Source: a bacterium (GTDB lineage: Bacteria; Ratteibacteria; UBA8468). From it: a DNA stretch of 12,955 nt. A model generated the notes under the pieces. That model ran no database searches and was not told the origin of the DNA. It saw only the letters and a list, made by a program, of their open reading frames with translations. Within the stretch, counting starts at the first letter, position 1, and every line of letters starts with the position of its first letter. A program made the position numbers and the translations under genes. The stretch spans positions 1 to 12,955 of the forward strand of contig DAOWFY010000092.1 of NCBI GenBank assembly GCA_030637775.1, read 5' to 3'. Below are positions 6,640 through 12,423 of the stretch, one piece after another.

Positions 6640-8635
6640 CTTTTTTCTCTTTTGCCTCCATGATCTTCTTGGAAAGATGACCCGGAAGGACCTCATAATA
6701 GGAGAAACTTCTCCTGCTCTCCGCCTTCCCTTTAGTAAGAGAACGAAGCCCTGTAGCATAATTCACCATCTCTGCAAGGGGTAGGAGAGCCTTTACCAAT
6801 TGGTGATTTTGTCTTGTTTCTATTGAAAGAACCTTCCCCCGTTTAGCATTGATGTCTCCGATAATATCGCCCACGAATTCTTGAGGGACGGAAACTTCCA
6901 CACTCATAATCGGTTCTAAGAGAATTGGCTTGGCCTGCAAAACTGCTTTTTTGAGGGCAAGGGAAGCAGCAATCTTAAAGGCGATCTCTGAAGAATCAAC
7001 CGTATGGAAACTGCCATCATATAGGGTTACCTTAAGGTCGGTGAGGGGATAATCGGCGAGCACCCCCTTTCCCATTGCCTCGGTTACCCCTTTTTCTACC
7101 CCCGGAATATACTGACCGGGGATCGCCCCTCCTTTAATCTCATTAACAAATTCGAAACCTTTTCCTCGGGGCAAGGGCGCCACCCTCAACCACACATCTC
7201 CGTACTGGCCATGACCTCCAGTCTGTCTCTTATACTTACCTTGAACAGAAGCGATAGCGGTAATCGTCTCCTTATAAGCAACTTTGGGAATACCCTTAAT
7301 TACCTCCGCACCAAATTTGTCCTTGAGCCGATTAATCGAAATATCAAGATGCAGATCCCCGACTCCAGAAATAATGGTCTCCCCGGTCTCGCTATCCCGG
7401 CTTACATTAATTGTTCTGTCCTCCTCTCTCAATTTAGAGAAGGCAGCCGCCAGCTTATCCTCTACTCCTTTCTTCATTGGTTTTAAAGAGAAAGTGATTG
7501 CCGGCTCAGGAAATTTTAGAGGTGTCAGAATAATGGGTTGATTGGTATCGGTAAGGGTATCCCCTGTCTGGACAGAAGAAAGTTTGGCTACCGCCACAAT
7601 ATCTCCCGCTCCTGCCTGGGAAACAGCCTCCTGTTTCTTGCCAAAAATACGGAGAAACTGTCCGATCCTTTCCTTCTTTCCGGCCGTAGCATTGTAGATG
7701 CTGGAGTTGGATGAAATTTGGCCCGAGAAAATTCTGAAGTAACTTAATTTTCCCACAAAAGGGTCCAATACCGTCTTAAATACAAAGGCGGTAAATGGAC
7801 CATTAGCAGAGCAAAACCTTGCTTCTTTTCGATTCGTTTTGGGGTTGATGCCCGCAATTTCCGGTAGACTCTCATTACCGGGAAGAAAGAGTCCCATAAA
7901 GTCAAGCAGTGGCTCAATGCCAATGGTTTGCAGGGAGGAACCACAGAGAAGGGGAACAATTTTTCTCTCAAGAATTGCTTTTTTTAAGCCTGCCTTAATC
8001 TCTTCTTCCGTTAAACTCCCCTCCTCTAAATACTTATTCAAAAGGGTATCATCCCCTTCTGCTGCCGTCTCTATTATTTTTTCCCGATAATCTGAATAAT
8101 TTGTAGGCACCTGCCCAGAAAGTAGGTTTACAGCCTTTTTTAATTTTCCATTTTCAAAAAAAGGGAGATTGATTGGCAGGATGGTCTTGCCCAATGCTTT
8201 TATTACTGTCTTCAAGAGAGGGAAGAAATCTCCCTCGAGTTCATCCAATCTATTTACAAAGATTACCGTCGGTAACCTCTTCTCTTGAGCTTGGATCCAG
8301 GCCTTTTCCGTCCCAACCTCAATCCCCTCTATCGCTGAAATGTTAATAATGACGTTATCTATCGCAGAGAGCGTTCCTATCACCTCACCGATAAAGTCTG
8401 CATACCCAGGAGCATCAATAAGATTGAGGAGCGTATCTTTCCATTTTGTCCAAGCAACACCTAAGCTGATGCTCATCCCCCTTTTGATCTCTTCGCTATC
8501 GGAATCCATTACGGTATTTCCCTCTAAGATGCTTCCCAGCCGAGAAATGGCTCCGGATTTATAAAGAATGGCCTCACTGAGTAAGGTCTTACCCGACTTT
8601 GAATGACCGAGAACACCAATATTTATTTTTTTCAT
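6632..8635 (-). CDS. Elongation factor G-like GTPase
   Basis: The 667-residue protein has the five-domain EF-G architecture but belongs to the divergent EF-G-like group rather than canonical FusA. G-domain motifs are P-loop GHSKSGKT (10-17), switch I RGMSI (52-56, where canonical EF-G has RGITI), DAPGY (74-78) and NRLD (128-131, instead of NKMD). Domain II begins near 275. The domain IV tip YKRQTGGHGQYGDVWLRV, the IPGQYIPGVEKGV segment and the domain V stretch EPIMSVEVSVPQEFVGDIIGDINAKRG are all present. The role of these paralogues is unclear, and the altered G motifs make ordinary translocase activity uncertain. The ATG at 8635 is chosen; a TTG two codons upstream (8641) is possible. No clear promoter lies between it and the 5S gene 80 bases upstream, so read-through from the 5S promoter is plausible. 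Confidence 0.92.
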   Translation of the reverse strand: MKKINIGVLGHSKSGKTLLSEAILYKSGAISRLGSILEGNTVMDSDSEEIKRGMSISLGVAWTKWKDTLLNLIDAPGYADFIGEVIGTLSAIDNVIINISAIEGIEVGTEKAWIQAQEKRLPTVIFVNRLDELEGDFFPLLKTVIKALGKTILPINLPFFENGKLKKAVNLLSGQVPTNYSDYREKIIETAAEGDDTLLNKYLEEGSLTEEEIKAGLKKAILERKIVPLLCGSSLQTIGIEPLLDFMGLFLPGNESLPEIAGINPKTNRKEARFCSANGPFTAFVFKTVLDPFVGKLSYFRIFSGQISSNSSIYNATAGKKERIGQFLRIFGKKQEAVSQAGAGDIVAVAKLSSVQTGDTLTDTNQPIILTPLKFPEPAITFSLKPMKKGVEDKLAAAFSKLREEDRTINVSRDSETGETIISGVGDLHLDISINRLKDKFGAEVIKGIPKVAYKETITAIASVQGKYKRQTGGHGQYGDVWLRVAPLPRGKGFEFVNEIKGGAIPGQYIPGVEKGVTEAMGKGVLADYPLTDLKVTLYDGSFHTVDSSEIAFKIAASLALKKAVLQAKPILLEPIMSVEVSVPQEFVGDIIGDINAKRGKVLSIETRQNHQLVKALLPLAEMVNYATGLRSLTKGKAESRRSFSYYEVLPGHLSKKIMEAKEKKDG

Positions 8636-8639
8636 TATC

Positions 8640-8696
8640 AAGGTCTAGAGACCTTTCCCACAATGAATAATTATGTGGGAAACATCTCCTGATGTT
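8640..8696. other. Three adjacent hairpins between 5S rRNA and the EF-G-like gene
   Basis: Three inverted repeats are packed into 57 bases: AACATC/GATGTT (8681-8696, loop 4), TTTCCCACA/TGTGGGAAA (8654-8662 with 8674-8682, loop 11) and AAGGTCT-AG-AGACCTT (8640-8655). None has a downstream run of T on the minus strand, so a classical terminator is not shown. They may act in 5S 3'-end processing, partial termination or control of the leader of the downstream gene, or be a repeat relic. Confidence 0.5.
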
Positions 8697-8715
8697 GATA
8701 TGCTTTTTAGGAGTG

Positions 8716-8837
8716 TCCCTAGTAATGCCCTACTCTCCCAGAGGGTTGCCCCAATAGTACCATCGGCGCTGAAAGGCTTAACGACCGTATTCGGAATGGG
8801 AACGGGTGTTGCCCTTTCGCTCTTGAATTACTAGAGA
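8716..8837 (-). rRNA. rrf: 5S ribosomal RNA
   Basis: The minus strand carries the conserved 5S core CCCGTTCCCATTCCGAATACGG, followed closely by CAGCGCCGATGGTACT and TGGGAGAGTAGGGC (first block split as CCCGTTCCCATT and CCGAATACGG). The ends pair: TCTCTAGTAAT at 8837-8827 with ATTACTAGGGA at 8726-8716, giving the helix I stem and a length of about 122 nt. No 16S or 23S lies within the window on either side (about 8.7 kb and 4.1 kb), so this copy is not in a standard rRNA operon. It has its own near-consensus promoter and lies between a GH130 gene and an EF-G-like gene. Exact ends are set by the stem and could shift by a few bases. Confidence 0.95.
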
Positions 8838-8844
8838 CTCTTTT

Positions 8845-8873
8845 ACTATAAGTTAAACCGGGAAAGAAGTCAA
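8845..8873 (-). promoter_or_regulatory. Promoter of the 5S rRNA gene
   Basis: The minus strand has TTGACT (8873-8868), a 17-base spacer and TATAGT (8850-8845). A start about 7 bases downstream falls at 8838, directly at the predicted 5S 5' end. The near-consensus hexamers, ideal spacing and exact placement make a convincing housekeeping sigma promoter. It may also drive the downstream operon. Confidence 0.8.
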
Positions 8874-8885
8874 ACTACTCAACAA

Positions 8886-9821
8886 TTAATGGAGGCAGGC
8901 TTCAAGGAGATCGTGCAGACTGGTTAACCCCACACAAATGCAGGTGTCGGCCGCCCCATAATAGATTTTTACCTCGCCCGTTTCTTCCAAAATTATTCCG
9001 CAACCGAAGATGACATTGGGCACATCCCCGGTCCTTTCATAATATTCCCGGGGGGAAAGGATGGGGGCTTCACAACGGGCGATCAATCGGGAAGGGTCTT
9101 TGAGGTCGAATAGGGCGGTTCCCAGACGATAGATACTTCCGCTGGGTGTCTTCTTAACCCCATGATAAATTTCCAGCCATCCCTTGTCAGTCTCAAGAGG
9201 TGGAGGGCCGGAGCCAATCCTTGCGGAGTCCCAATAGCCTGGTCTGGTCTCCATTACACATTTAGAATCTCCCCAATAGAGAAGATCGAGAGAATAGGAA
9301 ATCCAGATATTACCTCCAGCCGCCATTGGTCGATCAAAGCGAACAAAACGATTGTTGATCTTTTTAGGAAAAAGGGCGGCGTCCTTATTTTCCGGCTCGG
9401 AGATCAGAGCAATTCTTTTAAAGGTTTTAAAATCTTCGGTAGCGGCCAGAGCAATGCGGGTGCCAGCGTGGGAAACGGCAGTGTAAAGGATGTAGTAAGT
9501 ATCCCCAATCTTGGTAATTCTCGGATCCTCTATACCCCGCTTTTCGTAGGTTTTAAAAGGCTCCTGACTGCTCCATTGCATAACCGGCCTTTCCGAAACC
9601 TTGAAATGAAACCCATCTTTGCCTCTGGCTAAAAAGAACCTCGATTTACCCTCCAGGCCTTCAACTCTGAGCAAAAGTAGATACTCATCTTGATATTTGG
9701 TGACGGCGGCATTGAATACGGCATTGCTCAGTTGGGGAATATCATCCAAACTAATGATGGGATTTCCCGCGTACTTAACGATAAGGTCTCGCCAATACTT
9801 CTTTTTATTTTTAGCCATCAT
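8886..9821 (-). CDS. GH130-family glycoside phosphorylase (probable mannoside phosphorylase)
   Basis: The 311-residue protein has the five-bladed propeller pattern of GH130, whose characterised members phosphorolyse beta-mannosides (for example mannosyl-glucose, 1,4-mannooligosaccharides or beta-1,2-mannobiose), releasing mannose 1-phosphate. Visible blocks are LLLRVEGLEGKSRFFLARG (48-66), GIEDPRI with the conserved proton-donor Asp99, DTYYILYTA (107-115), FPKKINNRFVRFDRP (151-165), RIGSGPPPLET-x-GWLEIYHGV (201-222) and GDVPNVIFGCGIILEE...IYYGAADTCICVG (265-298). No signal peptide is seen, so it is probably cytoplasmic. The substrate linkage cannot be set from motifs. The ATG at 9821 overlaps the mtnA stop (ATGA), and a second ATG follows at once. 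Coupling to mtnA has no obvious metabolic reason; no sugar transporter is nearby. Confidence 0.93.
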   Translation of the reverse strand: MMAKNKKKYWRDLIVKYAGNPIISLDDIPQLSNAVFNAAVTKYQDEYLLLLRVEGLEGKSRFFLARGKDGFHFKVSERPVMQWSSQEPFKTYEKRGIEDPRITKIGDTYYILYTAVSHAGTRIALAATEDFKTFKRIALISEPENKDAALFPKKINNRFVRFDRPMAAGGNIWISYSLDLLYWGDSKCVMETRPGYWDSARIGSGPPPLETDKGWLEIYHGVKKTPSGSIYRLGTALFDLKDPSRLIARCEAPILSPREYYERTGDVPNVIFGCGIILEETGEVKIYYGAADTCICVGLTSLHDLLEACLH

Positions 9822-10915
9822 TTTTTTAATTTTTCTTGAATATTCTTCAGAAAGGGTGGAGAGATAACCCCTTTTTCGGTAATAATCGCGGTGATAAACT
9901 GGGCAGGAGTGACATCAAAGGCGGGATTATAAACCTTAGTCCCTTTAGCGGCAATTCGCTTACCAAAAGGTTCGCTAACCTCTTTCTCCGCTCTTTCTTC
10001 AATGGGGATTTTTTCTCCACTCTTAATTTTAAGGTCGAAGGTAGAGGATGGTGCAGCAACGTAGAAGGGAATTTTATGGGCTCTTGCCAGGATGGCGAGA
10101 GAATAGGTACCGATTTTGTTGGCGGTATCCCCATTGGCCGCAATTCGGTCTGCTCCAACAATTACCAAATCTATCTTTTTCTGCTTCATTATAAGACCAG
10201 CCATATTATCACAGATTAAGATAGTTTCAATCTTATATTTCTTTAATTCCCAGGTTGTTAGCCTGGCCCCTTGCAGGAGGGGTCTGGTCTCATCAACATA
10301 AACACGGATCTTCTTTCCTTCCTCCTTTGCCGTAAAGATCGCCCCTAAAGCGGTGCCAAAACCTGCTGTGGCTAGACCTCCCGCATTGCAATGGGTAAGG
10401 ATATGGCAATTATCCTTAATCAGGGAAGCGCCGTATCTGCCAATTTCCCCACAGATTTCATCATCCTGCCTGATTATCAGCAGTGCCTCATTTAACAAAA
10501 CCTTTTTCAATCTATTTATATAAGAACTTCCTTTGTAGGGGCTTGATTTATCAAGCCCGCGGGTCGGATGAATCCGGTCCCCCACAGGTTTGCACCGAAC
10601 CAGGGTTTTTCCCATTCTTTTTAGCCCCCAGAAGAGGTTAACTGCGGTTGGTCTCCTCGTAGAGAGATATTTAATTGTCTCTTCTACCTCTTTCCTGAAT
10701 TCGCGATAATTTTTAGCAGAGGATAGCTTCATCTGCAGTGCAACTCCCAAAGCGGCTGTTAGACCGATCGCGGGAGCACCCCTTACCTTCAAAGAGCTGA
10801 TTGCCTCTCCTATCTCCTTTAAAGTGGAAAGGTCAAGATAAATAAGTTTAGCCGGCAATTGTGTCTGGTCAATGATCCTTACCTTTCCTTTGGACCAACT
10901 AACTGTCTTGATCAT
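9818..10915 (-). CDS. mtnA: S-methyl-5-thioribose-1-phosphate isomerase
   Basis: MtnA isomerises methylthioribose 1-phosphate to methylthioribulose 1-phosphate in methionine salvage. Motifs are VRGAPAIG (44-51), RRPTAVNLFWGLKRM (87-101), ILTHCNAGGLATAG with catalytic Cys176, DETRPLLQGARLT and GADRIAANGDTANKIGTY with catalytic Asp256. The Cys-Asp distance of 80 matches what I recall for B. subtilis (Cys160, Asp240), but both lie about 16 positions later here. The extra length comes from about residues 105-133 (core RCKPVGDRIHPTRGLDKSSP), which contain a 53-bp multi-hairpin element; the frame is intact. This falls between the N-terminal domain and the main fold, so activity could survive. At 365 residues it is longer than the usual roughly 345. 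No Shine-Dalgarno is evident, and another hairpin element ends 9 bases before the ATG. It overlaps GH130 by four bases. Confidence 0.95.
   Translation of the reverse strand: MIKTVSWSKGKVRIIDQTQLPAKLIYLDLSTLKEIGEAISSLKVRGAPAIGLTAALGVALQMKLSSAKNYREFRKEVEETIKYLSTRRPTAVNLFWGLKRMGKTLVRCKPVGDRIHPTRGLDKSSPYKGSSYINRLKKVLLNEALLIIRQDDEICGEIGRYGASLIKDNCHILTHCNAGGLATAGFGTALGAIFTAKEEGKKIRVYVDETRPLLQGARLTTWELKKYKIETILICDNMAGLIMKQKKIDLVIVGADRIAANGDTANKIGTYSLAILARAHKIPFYVAAPSSTFDLKIKSGEKIPIEERAEKEVSEPFGKRIAAKGTKVYNPAFDVTPAQFITAIITEKGVISPPFLKNIQEKLKK
10534..10586. repeat. 53-bp multi-hairpin element inserted in frame in mtnA
   Basis: Ends TGTAGGGG (10534-10541) and CCCCCACA (10579-10586) are inverted with one mismatch. 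Inside are GGGCTTGAT-TT-ATCAAGCCC (10539-10558), a perfect 9-bp stem, and GGGTCGGAT (10561-10569) against ATCCGGTCC (10572-10580), a 9-bp stem with two G-T pairs. It covers codons about 110-128 of mtnA, where family members have no counterpart. This looks like a small mobile palindromic element tolerated in coding sequence, similar in behaviour to Rickettsia palindromic elements, with no sequence kinship claimed. Confidence 0.75.
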
Positions 10916-10924
10916 TTTTAAATC

Positions 10925-10975
10925 AGCGAGGCTAAAAGCCTCGCACCACAGTAGTGCGAACCTTTTAGGTTCGCT
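10925..10975. repeat. 51-bp triple-hairpin element upstream of mtnA
   Basis: AGCGA at the left and TCGCT at the right form the outer ends. Inside are GCGAGGCT-AAA-AGCCTCGC (10926-10944), a central short stem in GCACCACAGTAGTGC (10943-10957, with one G-T) and GCGAACCT-TTT-AGGTTCGC (10956-10974). Both flanking stems are perfect 8-bp with 3-base loops. It lies 9 bases upstream of the mtnA ATG and would form tandem hairpins in its leader. Size and design are like the element inside mtnA, though the sequence differs. It may be a repeat family, and it could affect mtnA translation or act as partial terminator. Confidence 0.8.
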
Positions 10976-10995
10976 AAAAAGGGAATTCTGCTTTC

Positions 10996-11066
10996 TCAGG
11001 AGGCAAAAAGGTGAACATTCTTGAGAAATCTTTTGACCTGATCATGACTTCCCGCAAGTATGAAAT
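10996..11066 (-). pseudogene. Possible relic of a dnaE-like 3' end
   Basis: Below the AbrB-like gene, a different minus-strand frame without a start reads ILAGSHDQVKRFLKNVHLFAS and then TGA. Its end resembles the true DnaE end (SEVKDLAGEENVRLFA), and at DNA level 11003-11021 matches 12498-12516 in 18 of 19 bases in the same reading frame. This could be the displaced tail of dnaE after an insertion, or a partial duplication. The similar stretch is short, so chance is not excluded. Confidence 0.3.
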
Positions 11067-11357
11067 CTATGCAGTGGTGAATCTTATTCCCTTTTCTTTA
11101 CGTAGTTTCTCTATTTTCTTCCACTCTTCAGGAGTATAGGAGTCTTCTGCAATTGCCTTTAATGGCCTGAGGAGTATACCTTCCCTTTGAGGTTCAAAAG
11201 CGACAATCGTTCCCTCGCTGATTTTACATAACTCCCTTATGGGTTGAGGAATCGTCAACTGCCCTCGGGAAGAGATTATAGATATACTCTTTGCAGCATC
11301 TTTCAATAGCTGTTCTATCCCTTCATCTTTTCTGATATGTTTTGTCTTCATTGCCAT
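11067..11357 (-). CDS. AbrB/MazE/SpoVT-like DNA-binding protein, antitoxin-like
   Basis: The 96-residue protein contains a swapped-hairpin AbrB domain at about 24-67 (SISIISSRGQLTIPQPIRELCKISEGTIVAFEPQ, then GILLRPL), the fold that binds operator DNA in AbrB/MazE antitoxins and regulators. A charged N-terminal extension (1-22) and a C-terminal helix, TPEEWKKIEKLRKEKG (75-90), which in antitoxins commonly contacts the toxin, flank it. A strong promoter precedes it, and the AGGAG ribosome site lies 3 bases before the ATG at 11357 and 9 bases before an in-frame ATG at 11351; the latter may be the true start. No intact PIN or MazF toxin follows: only about 90 bases separate it from the hairpin element. 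It may be an orphan antitoxin or a stand-alone regulator, probably autoregulated. Confidence 0.82.
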   Translation of the reverse strand: MAMKTKHIRKDEGIEQLLKDAAKSISIISSRGQLTIPQPIRELCKISEGTIVAFEPQREGILLRPLKAIAEDSYTPEEWKKIEKLRKEKGIRFTTA

Positions 11358-11379
11358 TTTCTCCTATTTTCTGTAAATA

Positions 11380-11408
11380 AGTATAACACTTTAACAAAAT
11401 TCTGTCAA
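11380..11408 (-). promoter_or_regulatory. Promoter of the AbrB-like gene
   Basis: TTGACA (11408-11403), a 17-base spacer and TATACT (11385-11380) on the minus strand form a near-perfect sigma-70-type promoter about 22 bases upstream of the ATG. AbrB-like proteins often bind their own promoter; no clear operator palindrome is visible within it. Confidence 0.75.
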
Positions 11409-11510
11409 CACACCCATTTTCTTAAGGTCAAAGGAACTAATGCCTTTTTCAAAGGGAAGGACAATACGTCCTGTTATTTTATATCCTCTATTTGCTCTCA
11501 ATCCATACAT
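11391..11510 (-). CDS. Possible small ORF or gene fragment of unknown function
   Basis: A 39-codon open frame starts at the ATG at 11510 (MYGLRANRGYKITGRIVLP...) and ends TEFC with TAA at 11393-11391. It overlaps the AbrB promoter and has no convincing ribosome site. The basic, ordered composition (GYKITGRIVLPFEKG, DLKKMGVL) looks protein-like and could be the end of a decayed gene; upstream the frame is closed by TAG near the start of the block. I do not recognise it. The rest of 11511-11610 shows nothing identifiable. Confidence 0.2.
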   Translation of the reverse strand: MYGLRANRGYKITGRIVLPFEKGISSFDLKKMGVLTEFC

Positions 11511-11610
11511 GCATGATTTAATTTGATTGAATTTTCTGGACTATTGAGTGCTTAAATGATAGACGCGGTAGAGATTTTAGAAAGTTTTGTGCTAATGTCA
11601 GAATTTTAGT

Positions 11611-11829
11611 TTAAGGGGAAAGAATCAATTTTTTTGATGGGAAATCGGAGACCTCAAACTTGGAGAGACTTAAAATCTGGCTTGCTCTATTTATATCTAT
11701 CCCTACGATATTATTATTTTCGTCAAAATCAATTACAATACCAGGAGCAACCTCTAAAGATTCTTTACTATTTTTCTCGCTCAGATCTATATATAAAGAG
11801 TCGGTATCTTTATAATACTTAATTTTCAT
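11611..11829 (-). CDS. DUF2283 family protein
   Basis: The 72-residue protein matches DUF2283: MKIKYYKDTDSLYIDLSEK at the start, then ESLEVAPGIVIDFDENNNIVGIDINRASQIL, a beta-rich compact fold. No biochemical role is established; the family is often found as the small partner of a DUF4258-like or RelE-like protein, suggesting a toxin-antitoxin or similar module. An upstream GTG at 11838 is in frame, but it lies within the Shine-Dalgarno; the ATG at 11829 fits both the AAAGGAGG spacing (8 bases) and the conserved family start. The DUF4258-like gene ends 15 bases upstream, so the two are co-transcribed. The last residues (SKKLILSP) are unremarkable. Confidence 0.85.
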   Translation of the reverse strand: MKIKYYKDTDSLYIDLSEKNSKESLEVAPGIVIDFDENNNIVGIDINRASQILSLSKFEVSDFPSKKLILSP

Positions 11830-11837
11830 AAATGGCA

Positions 11838-11845
11838 CCTCCTTT
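11838..11845 (-). promoter_or_regulatory. Strong ribosome binding site deciding the DUF2283 start
   Basis: AAAGGAGG, complementary to the 16S rRNA tail, lies 8 bases before the ATG at 11829 and begins in the stop codon of the preceding DUF4258-like gene. It rules out the in-frame GTG at 11838 as start and implies coupled, high translation of the downstream partner, as often seen when an antitoxin must be in excess. Confidence 0.85.
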
Positions 11846-12084
11846 CAAAGCTTAAACCCCCTATCTATAAAAGCATTGTGGATCGTAAAACCATCTTCCA
11901 GAGTAACTACTCTTAAATATTTCCCCTCCAATTCTTCTACCTTTCCCCAGAAACGAATGCGTCCATCTGACTGAACTTCCTTCTTTATAGGGTGCTGTAT
12001 TATCTTCCTGCATAGCTCTATAGTTAGATAGGGTCTCTTCCTCAGAATTTCGTTTTTAAAATAACTCGTTACTCCTTCTTCCAT
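11845..12084 (-). CDS. DUF4258-like protein, partner of DUF2283
   Basis: The 79-residue protein has an N-terminal helical part (SYFKNEILRKRPYLTIELCRKIIQHP, about 7-32) and a C-terminal beta part (RIRFWGKVEELEGKYLRVVTLEDGFTIHNAFIDRGF, 42-77). The pattern helix - QSDGRIRFWG - KYLRVVTLEDG - HNAF-DRGF is familiar from small proteins encoded next to DUF2283, some assigned to DUF4258, with a layout like RelE/BrnT-type toxins. Function is unproven; a toxin role is inferred from size, fold pattern and pairing. The ATG at 12084 follows a probable promoter, with only a weak GATGGG ribosome site, in contrast to the strong one of its partner. It is the first gene of a two-gene unit. Confidence 0.72.
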   Translation of the reverse strand: MEEGVTSYFKNEILRKRPYLTIELCRKIIQHPIKKEVQSDGRIRFWGKVEELEGKYLRVVTLEDGFTIHNAFIDRGFKL

Positions 12085-12102
12085 TACCCATCTTTTTATC
12101 TT

Positions 12103-12131
12103 ATATTAGCATATTAATCCCTTTCAGTCAA
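12103..12131 (-). promoter_or_regulatory. Probable promoter of the DUF4258/DUF2283 pair
   Basis: TTGACT (12131-12126), a 17-base spacer ending in TGC and TAATAT (12108-12103) on the minus strand give a -35 and an extended -10-like box about 18 bases upstream of the ATG. The -10 is imperfect; an alternative TATAAG just downstream would have a 20-base spacer. Confidence 0.5.
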
Positions 12132-12185
12132 AACAAACAACGTATGAGACGGGTACATAGGTAAAACAATCTCTGGTATTGATTT

Positions 12186-12207
12186 ACCCCTGATTAAATC
12201 AGGGGCT
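12186..12207. repeat. Second copy of the 22-bp ruvC palindrome
   Basis: CCCCTGATT (12187-12195) and AATCAGGGG (12197-12205) surround one base. The reverse complement of 12186-12207 is identical to 5291-5312 in ruvC. Flanks are unrelated, so the repeated unit is about 22 bp. This copy is intergenic. Confidence 0.75.
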
Positions 12208-12391
12208 ATGGGAGCAAGATAACCTAAGGATTGTTGCTACTGAACCTTTGGCGACCCAGGGCGATCCGACGATGTCTCAGTGTCAGGATGAGGTTGATTC
12301 AAGTGGCAAGAGAACTATTCAAACAGTAAGGACAATGAATTGGATTGAGCAAGAATTGTTGACTGATGCTTCTCTGGAAGTGAAACACCAA

Positions 12392-12423
12392 CCATTGCTT
12401 TCCTTCGGCTTGGGAAACAATGG
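12392..12423. other. Imperfect hairpin downstream of dnaE
   Basis: CCATTG (12392-12397) pairs with CAATGG (12418-12423), and, after a one-base bulge, TTTCC (12399-12403) with GGAAA (12413-12417), leaving a 9-base loop. It lies about 70 bases past the dnaE stop. There is no T-run on either strand, so it is not a standard terminator, though it could protect the dnaE mRNA end. Confidence 0.35.

Noticed and set aside
6640-6759. Upstream extension of the bifunctional nuclease frame by 40 residues
   Set aside because: It lies inside the EF-G-like coding region in another frame, has arginine-rich unlikely sequence, and the family normally starts at the MVKTKVAG position (6639).
8640-8715. Intrinsic terminator after 5S rRNA
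   Set aside because: Strong hairpins exist but none is followed by a T-run on the minus strand, so I list them as hairpins only.
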